A DNA stretch of 64,000 bases from Brasilonema angustatum HA4187-MV1 (lineage in GTDB: Bacteria > Cyanobacteriota > Cyanobacteriia > Cyanobacteriales > Nostocaceae): NCBI GenBank assembly GCA_019359695.1, contig JAHHGV010000030.1:50521-114520 (forward strand), written 5' to 3'. Both the position numbers and the translations under genes were made by a program. How positions within the stretch are numbered: position 1 is the first letter of the stretch; every line of letters starts with the position of its first letter. Shown piece after piece: positions 43,757 through 51,312 of the stretch. The notes under the pieces are model-generated. The model was not told the DNA's origin, did no database searches, and worked only from the letters and a program-made list of their open reading frames with translations.

Positions 43757-44713
43757 ATGTTACGTACTGGTTTTGACTTTCAACCAAGCAGTATTGAATT
43801 GATAAGTGGAGTTGTGATGTATCCTATATTGAATTTAACCGATCCGTGGGGTCACTGTGGCAATATTGGTCACATTGTGAAGGATTTTCAAAAAATTTGT
43901 CATTTGGCTCACAAGTATCAGTTCGAGGGGATTAATCTTGACTTGAGTATCCCTAATCAGTTAAGCACTTCTGAATGTAAAAATTTACTGAGTCAGCTTA
44001 ATTTAAAACCTGTATCCTTTAGCTTTCTTGTTAAGTTGTTTGACAGCCAAAAAGAGTTTGAAGAAAGCTTATCTGAATTTGAATTACAAGCTAAACAAGC
44101 CAACGAACTCGGCTGTCACTTAACCCTATGTTATCTCCTGCCATTTTCCAACGATCTTAATTTTAATGACCGATTTATTCAAACCAGCAATCGCTTACGT
44201 GAAATCAAACCTATCTTAGAAAAATATGACATTAAAATTGGCTTTGAATTTATCGGTCCTACTGAAACTAGACGCAGCACAAAATACGACTTTATTCATA
44301 CCATAGATGGTACCCGTGCCTTGATTGCTAGTGCAGGATTATATGGATATGGTGGTTTGAAATTTGATGTTCACCATTGGCAAAATAGCGGAGCGGATGT
44401 ACTAGATATTCAACATATGGATTCAGAATATATATTGTATGTTGAATTAAATGACGGATTACCAGGTTATGACATATTTACAATTCCAGAATTTGAAAGG
44501 GAACTACCATTTACAACGGGGGTGACAAAAATTGAAGCTTTCCTCAAAGCACTCTATAAAAAAAATTACCGAGGACCAATTGCTATAGAACCCTGGAATA
44601 AGAAAATCAAAAATATGCCCTTAGAAACAGCTATCCAACTGGTTAGAGATTCTTTGGAGAAAAGTCTCTCTTTTATTAGCGAATTAGCTAGAGAGTCAGA
44701 AATTAAAATCTAA
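43757..44713 (+). CDS. Sugar-phosphate isomerase/epimerase (IolE/IolI-like TIM barrel)
   Basis: 318 residues from ATG 43757 (GTG/ATG starts nearby and ATG 43820, MYPILNL, are alternatives). Xylose-isomerase-like TIM barrel of the AP-endonuclease-2 superfamily: IKIGFEFIGP (metal Glu), YGGLKFDVHHW (Asp/His), YILYVELNDG, and the final GPIAIEPWNK (metal Glu). IolE/IolI relatives dehydrate or isomerise inososes, which suits the preceding inosose-synthase-like enzyme. Together they suggest cyclitol biosynthesis. No aminotransferase or glycosyltransferase is within the cassette. Confidence 0.75.
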   Translation: MLRTGFDFQPSSIELISGVVMYPILNLTDPWGHCGNIGHIVKDFQKICHLAHKYQFEGINLDLSIPNQLSTSECKNLLSQLNLKPVSFSFLVKLFDSQKEFEESLSEFELQAKQANELGCHLTLCYLLPFSNDLNFNDRFIQTSNRLREIKPILEKYDIKIGFEFIGPTETRRSTKYDFIHTIDGTRALIASAGLYGYGGLKFDVHHWQNSGADVLDIQHMDSEYILYVELNDGLPGYDIFTIPEFERELPFTTGVTKIEAFLKALYKKNYRGPIAIEPWNKKIKNMPLETAIQLVRDSLEKSLSFISELARESEIKI

Positions 44714-44857
44714 TCTCTCTTGTGAGAAGGCTTATTTGCTAAGGATTGGGGATTTTTTTAGTTTAGCTTCCTCAGTTTTTTTTTGGGTAGATAATCAAGA
44801 GAAGCTGTTCTGGTAGTTGACAACACCGAGTAAACGACTCGTCAGGAAAGCTAACTC

Positions 44858-46066
44858 ATGAATCGAAGAAAAGCTCGCACTCAGAGTCAAAATTCCATCA
44901 ATGTTTACCAGGATAAGAATCTTCAGATCATTATTGGTGTAACGTTGATGGCGGTTTTAGGATCAAGCAGTATTGGACCAGTATTGCCTGCGTTGGCTCA
45001 AGATTTCAATATTCCCCCTCAACAGATTGGACTAGTGATCACAGTTTTTGTTCTACCCATTGCACTTGGGACTCCAGTCTGTGGAGTGCTGGCTGATAGG
45101 TTTGGTAGGAAACAAATCTTAGTGCCTTCTCTGCTGTTATTTGCGATCGCCGGATCTGCCTGCTCGCTTGCCCCAAATTTTCGCACGCTGCTGGAGTGGC
45201 GTTTTCTGCAAGGGATAGGTGCAGCACCTTGTGAGTCTCTGGCGCTGACGTTAATCAGCGATCTGTATACCGGAAAGATGCTAACAGCCGCAATGGCGTT
45301 CAATGCCACCATGATTGGCATCAGTTTAGCAGTCTATCCCCTGATCAGTGGAGGATTGGCAGCAACCTTAGGATGGCGGTATCCTTTTCTCCTGCCGTTG
45401 AGTGCTATCCCAGTCGGAGTGTTGGTGTTATTCTCCCTGAAAACACCCAAGTTGCAAAAGCCCCAGGAGTTCAATTTCAAAGCTTACTTGCACAATATTT
45501 GGCGCAGTATCAACAATTCTCAAGTGGTTGGACTGCTGTTTGCGGTAGTTGCCTTGTTCATTCTCTTATTTGGTGCTTACTTTACCTACATTCCTATCCT
45601 GGCAGCCAATGCTTTTGGTGCTTCTGATGTGGTGATTGGTATTATTTTGGCAAGTATGGCGCTTTCGCTCGCCTTTGTCTCTACGCAACTGGGACTATTT
45701 GCACAATTTTTCTGTGAGCTAACACTGATCAAAGTCTCGTTTATTATCTATGCGCTGGCACTAGTCATTACTCCTGCTCTGCACAATGTCTGGCTGCTGT
45801 TCGTTCCCAGTTTTCTTTTCGGAGCCGCTCATGGCATAGTGTTTCCTTCAACTCAGGCTTTGTTAGGTGGACTAGCCCCCGTGGAGTATCGAGCTGGATT
45901 TATGGCAGTTAATGCCACCGTGTTGTCACTGGGGCAGGCGTTGGGTCCACTCTTCGCTGGTGTCGCGTTTGGACTTTGGGGAATGCAGGGAGTTTTTTAC
46001 GCTAGTGCTGTTTTTGCTATTGCGACACTCGGATTGCTCAGTAAACTTTTTGCAAAACGTCTATAA
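44858..46066 (+). CDS. MFS transporter (drug/product exporter type)
   Basis: 402 residues with about 12 hydrophobic helices. The MFS A-motif is present (GVLADRFGRKQILV), as is the motif-C-like stretch GISLAVYPLISGGLAATLGW typical of proton antiporters of the DHA1 (Bcr/CmlA-like) kind. Good Shine-Dalgarno (AGGAAAG) before ATG 44858. Third gene of the direct-repeat-flanked cassette, so export of, or self-resistance to, the cyclitol product is the natural guess. Confidence 0.8.
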   Translation: MNRRKARTQSQNSINVYQDKNLQIIIGVTLMAVLGSSSIGPVLPALAQDFNIPPQQIGLVITVFVLPIALGTPVCGVLADRFGRKQILVPSLLLFAIAGSACSLAPNFRTLLEWRFLQGIGAAPCESLALTLISDLYTGKMLTAAMAFNATMIGISLAVYPLISGGLAATLGWRYPFLLPLSAIPVGVLVLFSLKTPKLQKPQEFNFKAYLHNIWRSINNSQVVGLLFAVVALFILLFGAYFTYIPILAANAFGASDVVIGIILASMALSLAFVSTQLGLFAQFFCELTLIKVSFIIYALALVITPALHNVWLLFVPSFLFGAAHGIVFPSTQALLGGLAPVEYRAGFMAVNATVLSLGQALGPLFAGVAFGLWGMQGVFYASAVFAIATLGLLSKLFAKRL

Positions 46067-46151
46067 ATCCTTGTATGCCTTTAACGTTTTGCTCTTGACG
46101 AGGGAAGCAAAATCAACAGTTTTAGAACACTTACTTTCAATCAATCAGAAG

Positions 46152-46201
46152 GGCGATCGCCCCAGCCTGGCAAGCAAAGCGATCGCCCTTAGTCCACCAA
46201 G
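46152..46201. repeat. 50-bp direct repeat, right flank of cyclitol cassette
   Basis: Same-orientation partner of 42384-42434 with two HIP1 sites. It lies about 85 bases after the MFS stop. Confidence 0.7.
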
Positions 46202-46284
46202 TCAGATGGAGTAATAAATATAATATCAACAAAATTGTTACCTGAAGTGTCATAAACTTTGCTTATTGAGATTGGCAACAAAAT

Positions 46285-46466
46285 TTAAGACACCGCCAAA
46301 TGACCCACATCAGATGGACTGAGGTGAGAGTGTACAACATCACCGTCACGAAACCAAACAACACGCTGTGTTTGACGAGCAACTTCTGGCTCATGGGTTA
46401 CCATCACAACAGTGATGCCACTGGCATTGAGCTCACCAAAGATATCCAATACTTCTTGGGTTGTGC
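46285..46466 (-). pseudogene. ABC-transporter ATPase C-terminal fragment (MacB/LolD type)
   Basis: Minus-strand frame reads TQEVLDIFGELNASGITVVM, then VTHEPEVARQTQRVVWFRDG and a final HSHLSPSDVGHLAVS before TAA. The THEPEVA and RDG motifs are the H-loop end of MacB/LolD ATPases. Walker A and signature motifs are absent: the fragment is fused at about 46465 to a different gene remnant. Confidence 0.75.
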
Positions 46467-46853
46467 GCGTGTCCGGAGTTATCCTCCAATGCTATGCCGT
46501 CCGTTCCATCCCCATGACCAGAAAAATGTACAACTTGTGGAGAGTGATCTAACAGTGCGCGGCGTAAATCGTCAATCCTCACAGCCAATCGGGGAATGAG
46601 TTCAAATTCTTCCCTGTGTCTGGAACGCTCCAAGGCAGATTGGATTTCCCGTACTTCCTCGTCTAGTGGGACTTAAACATTTTTTCGGCAGAAATAAGCC
46701 CTAAACCCATGCAGGACAAGGGAAATACACCAAAGGCTCAAAAATGCCTGAAACCCAGATATATCAAGAAACTAGGCTTAACGATGTCTAAGTCCCACTA
46801 GACGAAGCTTACTTGTATTGACAGGATTGGCGGATAAAATCAGAATTTTCTTC
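46467..46853 (-). pseudogene. Caspase/CHAT-type protein N-terminus, split by a MITE
   Basis: Minus strand starts MKKILILSANPVNTSKLRL (46853 downward), the standard start of cyanobacterial caspase/CHAT proteins. It is interrupted by the MITE at 46663-46801, then continues as EEVREIQSALERSRHREEFE, RIDDLRRALLDHSPQVVHFS and GHGDGTDGIALEDNSG, including the catalytic-type HFSGHG. It then joins the ABC ATPase fragment. Non-functional. Confidence 0.75.
46663..46801. mobile_element. MITE with CTAGTGGGACTTA ends
   Basis: About 139 bp counting both CTAG ends. Terminal inverted repeats CTAGTGGGACTTA and TAAGTCCCACTAG. Removing the element while keeping one CTAG restores the reading frame KLRLDEEVREI of the host pseudogene. 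This shows directly that it inserted at CTAG, or at TA within it, with target duplication. Confidence 0.8.
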
Positions 46854-47277
46854 ATACTTCTAACCGTAGAAGAGCAAGCGTTTGTAGTGTCACAGAGAAT
46901 GGCGATTGTATAGAAATAGTAGTTATACAAATCTACAAATGCAAAAAATTAAATTTCAGATAAATAAATATTATCAATATCAGGCTAATACCAAAGTCGA
47001 AGAGGACTACAAGGAAGTAAGCGGGATTACAACAAATCTAACAACCTACCTAAAAAAAAGCTAGCTGTCATTTAGCCTCATAAATCATACACCGCTATAC
47101 TTTTGAGCCAAAACGTTGACCATTAGCCTCAAAGTATTAATTTCTCGTGGTTGTGAGCGGCGTCATCATAAACTTTGGGTATTTTCCCAATTTTGGGTCA
47201 AATGTTGGTAAAATTTCCTAAAAAGTGTCTGCTTTTTGATAAGTTAGTTTGAGGTTATTGGTATATCGTTTAGCAGC
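46854..47277. other. Intergenic, one dispersed repeat
   Basis: No gene. 47131-47212 (GTGAGCGGCGT core, then TTGGGTATTTT) is an inverted relative of 27743-27825. AT-rich and promoter-like upstream of the AlbA_2 gene. Confidence 0.45.
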
Positions 47278-48516
47278 ATGTCTAAAATCAACCTCGAAAC
47301 CTTTGACTTAACGCAACTTCCAACCATAGAAGATGGTGATTTTGAATTCAAGTCAAGCGGTACTTCACACAAGGAACTCAAAAAGAAACTAAGCTGCGCA
47401 GTATCAGGCTTTGCGAATTCTGGAGGTGGGTGCTTTGTTGCTGGTGTTGACGGTAATGGCAATGCGGATAACGGGTTGTCTTTGAAAATTGGGAGGCAGG
47501 ATTTACGTGATTGGGTTGATCAAATAATCAGTCAAGTGGAGCCAGTTCCCAGGTATGACCTCAAGCTAATACAAGATCCATCTGGTAGGGGAACAATCCA
47601 AACTGATTCAGCAGTTCTGCTAGTTGTGATTCATGAGAGTTATTCTGGACCACACATGGCTCCAGATAACCACTACTACATCCGAGCAGGTGCCCATACA
47701 GTTCCAGCTAAACATTTTATTGTTGATGCTATTTGGGCTAAGCGGCACTTTTCAAAACCGCGACTGACTCATCTATTTCGACTTAAACCAGAAAAAGAAC
47801 AAGCTATTCAACTTGGTATTCTTGCTCTTACCGAAGCTCCAGCAGTCGATATCAAGATTACAATTTCACCTGTACCTCAGATGATGAAGAATTATGAAAA
47901 GCTTTTTCCGTTAAAACTACCCCTCATTGATCGACACAACCCTTTCTTCTTTGATGTAACAACTTTTTTTCAAGCAGAAGAGCGATTTGGAAAAGGTATT
48001 CATCTTGAAGTAGAATACTACGATCTTTTTGCAAATCGTTACATCTATCAAACACCAATTGAAGTTGTTGGCTCGCTTCCACCAATTACTATTGGAAACG
48101 ATAATCCTGAGAAAATGGTACGGATACTCGAAAAAATCGAGAAGACGCTTTCAGAGTTAAGAGTTTCACGCGAGAGTGTCGTTAAACCCAGCCTTCTATT
48201 ACCTAAACAATCAGACAGCGTGCTCTCATCTGTTGAAAAGTTAATTCCAGAGCTTCTAGCAGATATGAAAAATGATCTGCATGAGTATCCGTTTATCCGT
48301 GAATTTGTCATTCTAAGTGATAAATGGGTTTACAATTCAGATCCTAATAACATAGTTCTCACGTACTATTTTGAAAATCACTCTCATTTGAGAAACAAAT
48401 TACGAATTTTAGAGAATTACGGACTGGTTTACGAAATTACTTATAATGATGTTGCTCGCTTTGTTATTTCAGAAGAGCTTGCTACATATTTGACAAGCGA
48501 CAGCCAACTAGAGTAA
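47278..48516 (+). CDS. AlbA_2/Schlafen-like domain protein
   Basis: 412 residues. Residues 15-155 form an AlbA_2 (Schlafen ATP-binding-like) domain: DGDFEFKSSG (E-x-K), CAVSGFANSGGGCFVAGVDG, LLVVIHESYSGPHMA, HYYIRAGAHTVPA. The remaining 250 residues are unassigned, with a helical stretch near 270-330. AlbA_2 proteins act as transcription regulators or as parts of defence and toxin systems. It stands alone with no clear ribosome-binding site, so its role is open. Confidence 0.75.
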   Translation: MSKINLETFDLTQLPTIEDGDFEFKSSGTSHKELKKKLSCAVSGFANSGGGCFVAGVDGNGNADNGLSLKIGRQDLRDWVDQIISQVEPVPRYDLKLIQDPSGRGTIQTDSAVLLVVIHESYSGPHMAPDNHYYIRAGAHTVPAKHFIVDAIWAKRHFSKPRLTHLFRLKPEKEQAIQLGILALTEAPAVDIKITISPVPQMMKNYEKLFPLKLPLIDRHNPFFFDVTTFFQAEERFGKGIHLEVEYYDLFANRYIYQTPIEVVGSLPPITIGNDNPEKMVRILEKIEKTLSELRVSRESVVKPSLLLPKQSDSVLSSVEKLIPELLADMKNDLHEYPFIREFVILSDKWVYNSDPNNIVLTYYFENHSHLRNKLRILENYGLVYEITYNDVARFVISEELATYLTSDSQLE

Positions 48517-48575
48517 GTGAACATTTCTCGGTTTGCGGTTGCAGCATAATAAGTCGCTGCACCTGATTTTTCCCA

Positions 48576-48764
48576 TTAAGTCTTTTTTGCAAGCTGCCAA
48601 CCCTCACTCTTGTCGTGCAATTTTAACCAGCCCCGCCACAGCACTTGAATGCCAATTGGAGTATTACGTCGATGTTGCAAGTAACCGCCTAAACGAACGG
48701 TAGTTTCCATAGCCCAACCAGGCGTAATGCAAGAGTTGCTGCCATAGCGTGTCAACTTGGTCAA
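48576..48764 (-). pseudogene. IS4/Tn5-type transposase C-terminal remnant
   Basis: Minus strand gives TVRLGGYLQHRRNTPIGIQV then LWRGWLKLHDKSEGWQLAKK and a final Thr. It is clearly related to the remnant at 20086-20367 (IGIQVLWRGW shared). Only the C-terminal end remains. Confidence 0.75.
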
Positions 48765-48841
48765 AAGTATTGATAGAATTAGCTTTCAGCCATTAATCGT
48801 TCTCTTCTAAATTACAGATGCGATCACCTGTCGGATCGCAT

Positions 48842-48966
48842 TCACCAATCTTGGCGTAGACCCACAGTGCCAAATAACACTTTGTGTCGTCTATGATGAC
48901 GATTGAGCCTGTGTATTGTCACCATCAGCTTTTCCCTCTTCGGGTTAGGTGCAGGGGCGAAAAGGT
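48842..48966 (-). pseudogene. umuC C-terminal remnant
   Basis: Minus strand reads AFDLFAPAPNPKREKLMVTI, then HRLNRHHRRHKVLFGTVGLR and QDW, matching the C-terminus of the intact UmuC at 62665 (FDLFAPSPDNRREKLMAVMD ... FFGTVGLKQDW). Upstream homology is lost. An old copy of the polymerase gene, or recombination between plasmids, is likely. Confidence 0.75.
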
Positions 48967-49189
48967 CGAATGCCGTTCCGAGGCTTGTACCAAATCTATA
49001 AGAATTACTCCCGCCTTCTAGTACTGATATCCCTGTCAGAATCCCCGTCCACTGCTTCATTAGTGAACTCAATTCTTCCGCCGATGCACTTCTTCATACC
49101 TACATTACCAACCTTGTTAGCGATATCTGCGTTATGGGAACTATCTAACAAACATTCGTTTTTTTTTACTTATTTTTTTACTTAAGAGA

Positions 49190-49325
49190 TTGCAAATAAT
49201 CTTGGCTCAAACCGATGATTGCAGGTTGGTTGCAAATAATCCTGGCTCAGTTGCATTTAATCCTGGCTGAAACACAATTATAGTTGCAAATAATCCTGGC
49301 TGGAAACAACGATGATTGCAGGTTT
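49190..49325. repeat. Four-copy TTGCAAATAATCCTGGCT repeat
   Basis: TTGCAAATAATCCTGGCT-type units occur at about 49190, 49230, 49252 and 49284. The first and last are each followed within about 30 bases by CGATGATTGCAGGT. Spaced direct repeats like these are typical of ends of TnsB/TniA-type transposons. No transposase remains. The surrounding 48967-49763 gap otherwise holds only the fragment noted next. Confidence 0.5.
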
Positions 49326-49627
49326 AAGCGATTAGTATTGCAGATCGCTACACCTACCTACTTAAGAAGTAGAAAAATGTGACGGTAAATGAAACAGAAA
49401 CCTTAAGTACATTTTAATAATAAATAACCACTAATATCCAGTAATATTACATAGAAAATAGTAAAAAGCCGCAAGATGCAGATGTCAAGCATCATCCCGT
49501 ATGCGATAAGCCGGAAACTTGACGCTTCACGTATCGCCAACTTCAATTTCAAAGTTTGAATTTGCTTTGATAGCAAGAGATATGAGAAAAAGGGCGTGAA
49601 ATATCGAATCAAAATGAAGCAAGAACA

Positions 49628-49744
49628 ATGCTTGCCCACGCCCAAGAGTTAGTCTACACCCTCAAACAATTTCTTTCCGGAATCATTATATTCGGGGCTG
49701 TAGTCATTAAGATGAAGATTAATTCAAGTCTTCTATCAAGTTAA
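49628..49744 (+). pseudogene. Transposase N-terminal fragment
   Basis: MLAHAQELVYTLKQFLSG at the start resembles the N-terminus of an insertion-sequence transposase common in cyanobacteria. The frame then degenerates and stops after 38 codons. Low support. Confidence 0.35.
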
Positions 49745-49763
49745 ATTTCAGGAGAGTTAACTT

Positions 49764-49889
49764 ATGATGACTATGGATAAACCAGAAGTCAAGCAGATGA
49801 AAAAGTTTGTTATTCGTGAGGCCGAAACTCTAAAAACAACAAGAGCATCATATTACGGTGCTTGTAGTTGTAAGCCTGTTAGTATTTAA
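49764..49889 (+). CDS. Candidate RiPP precursor peptide, 41 aa
   Basis: Too short for most gene callers. ATG 49764 follows CAGGAGAG at a good distance. The product starts MMTMDKPEVKQMKKFVIREA, continues ETLKTTRAS and ends YYGACSCKPVSI. A charged helical leader followed by a short core with two Cys (C-S-C) is the shape of a ribosomally made, modified peptide precursor. A hairpin (50012-50030) separates it from the PqqD-like/M50 gene 172 bases downstream, in the same orientation, as often seen where the precursor must be made in excess. No family is recognised. The role is inferred from size, sequence and neighbour. Confidence 0.6.
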   Translation: MMTMDKPEVKQMKKFVIREAETLKTTRASYYGACSCKPVSI

Positions 49890-50011
49890 TTGGAATAACG
49901 AATGACTTAAAATTGAAAATATAATCTGCAAAGCTATATATTTCTATGGCTTAACAGTTATTTTCAATTCGGATTTTGAATTGATGGTTCTTGCCATTTG
50001 ATATATAAAAT

Positions 50012-50034
50012 CGCTACTTAAACAGTAGCGGTTT
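50012..50034 (+). terminator. Hairpin/attenuator after peptide gene
   Basis: CGCTACT (50012-50018), loop TAAAC, AGTAGCG (50024-50030), then GTTTT. A compact intrinsic-terminator shape between the peptide gene and the peptidase gene, probably giving partial read-through. Confidence 0.65.
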
Positions 50035-50061
50035 TCATCAATTTTTTAAGGATAATACATA

Positions 50062-51306
50062 ATGGGATGCACAAGCGATTCTCTTGTTGCGGTTTACCCC
50101 TTTACCAGACAGATAGACGGTGAAGAAGTCGTCATCGGACATATAGAAACAGATACTTTTTTAGTATTACCATTTGATGCTGTAGAAATACTAGATTATT
50201 TGGCATTGGGAAAGACGGTTGGCGAGACTCAATTAATCTATCAAGAAAAGTACGGTGAGCTTCCCGATATTGAAGATTTACTACATGTTCTTGAAAACAA
50301 AGGATTTGTAAAAATTTTGCTTCAATCTGAGGCAAATTATAATGTTTTAACGTCTACATTAAAAACCTCAGCACAACATACTGCAAAAGTACGTTACAAC
50401 TTTACGAATTTCCCACAATCGTTTGCTCAAAGATTATTCAGTCGTCCTGTTTTAATCGGTTGCTATATTCTACTTGCTTTAACCTTTATTGCTGTCTTTA
50501 CAGATCTTACACTTATTCCTAGTTGGGAAGCTTATTATTTTCCTGACAATACGACATTGATGATAGTAACATTAGTTGTTCTGGACTGCGTAACACTATT
50601 TTTACATGAAATGGCTCACTTAGTTGCAGCCCGCGCCCTTGGTGTTTCTTGTCGTATGGGTATTAGCAACCGCATGTGGATGTTAGTTGCAGAAACAGAC
50701 ATGACTGGTATTTGGAGTGTAAACAGAGAGCAGCGCTATCTTCCATTTTTAGCCGGACCACTTCTAGATTTAGTATCTGCTGCCATTCTCATACTTGTAT
50801 TTTTTGCTCATAAACACGGGTGGATCACTATGTCTCCAGTGATTTATCAACTAAGTCGTGCGCTGTTATTAAACTACTTATTGGGTTTGTTATGGCAGTG
50901 TTATTTCTTTATGCGTACAGATTTTTATTACGTGATTGCTAATTTCTTACACTGTAAAAACTTGATGAAAGATACGGAGGTGTTTGTCCGTAATCAAATT
51001 AGCCGAGTGATTCGTAGAGTACGTCGAATAGACCAATCCCATATTCCTGCAAAAGAAAGGTTGGTAATTCGTTTATATGCAGTTTTATGGTTATTAGGAC
51101 GAACTATTGCGCTTGCCTCCTTAATTTTCATTACACTGCCTTTAATGTGGCACTATTACAGAAAACTTATTACCGTTCTGAGCACTGGTTTTTTCGCTAA
51201 TCCTTATGCATTTGTTGACGCACTCTTACTAATATCACTTGCCTGCGTACCTCAGTTAATTGGTTTTGCACTTTGGATTAGTAGTTTTCATAAAAAAAAT
51301 AGCTGA
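50062..51306 (+). CDS. PqqD-like/M50 membrane metalloprotease fusion
   Basis: 414 residues. Residues 1-95 form a PqqD-like winged-helix RiPP-recognition domain (TFLVLPFDAVEILDYLALGK; DIEDLLHVLENKGFVKIL). Then a polytopic membrane part: helix about 130-150 (VLIGCYILLALTFIAVFTDL), the zinc-site helix TLFLHEMAHLVAARALG (HExxH near 188-192), and a second motif LAGPLLDLVSA (Asp ligand) near 235. Further helices run to about 410. Site-2-protease-like enzymes fused to PqqD-type domains process or export RiPP leaders. AAGGA before ATG 50062. It is followed 6 bases later by the TPR gene. The precursor is likely the 41-residue peptide. Substrate pairing is inference. Confidence 0.75.
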   Translation: MGCTSDSLVAVYPFTRQIDGEEVVIGHIETDTFLVLPFDAVEILDYLALGKTVGETQLIYQEKYGELPDIEDLLHVLENKGFVKILLQSEANYNVLTSTLKTSAQHTAKVRYNFTNFPQSFAQRLFSRPVLIGCYILLALTFIAVFTDLTLIPSWEAYYFPDNTTLMIVTLVVLDCVTLFLHEMAHLVAARALGVSCRMGISNRMWMLVAETDMTGIWSVNREQRYLPFLAGPLLDLVSAAILILVFFAHKHGWITMSPVIYQLSRALLLNYLLGLLWQCYFFMRTDFYYVIANFLHCKNLMKDTEVFVRNQISRVIRRVRRIDQSHIPAKERLVIRLYAVLWLLGRTIALASLIFITLPLMWHYYRKLITVLSTGFFANPYAFVDALLLISLACVPQLIGFALWISSFHKKNS

Positions 51307-51312
51307 AATTAT

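Noticed and set aside
46300..46599. 99-codon plus frame
   Set aside because: Antisense of the ABC ATPase and caspase/CHAT remnants, which are readable on the minus strand.
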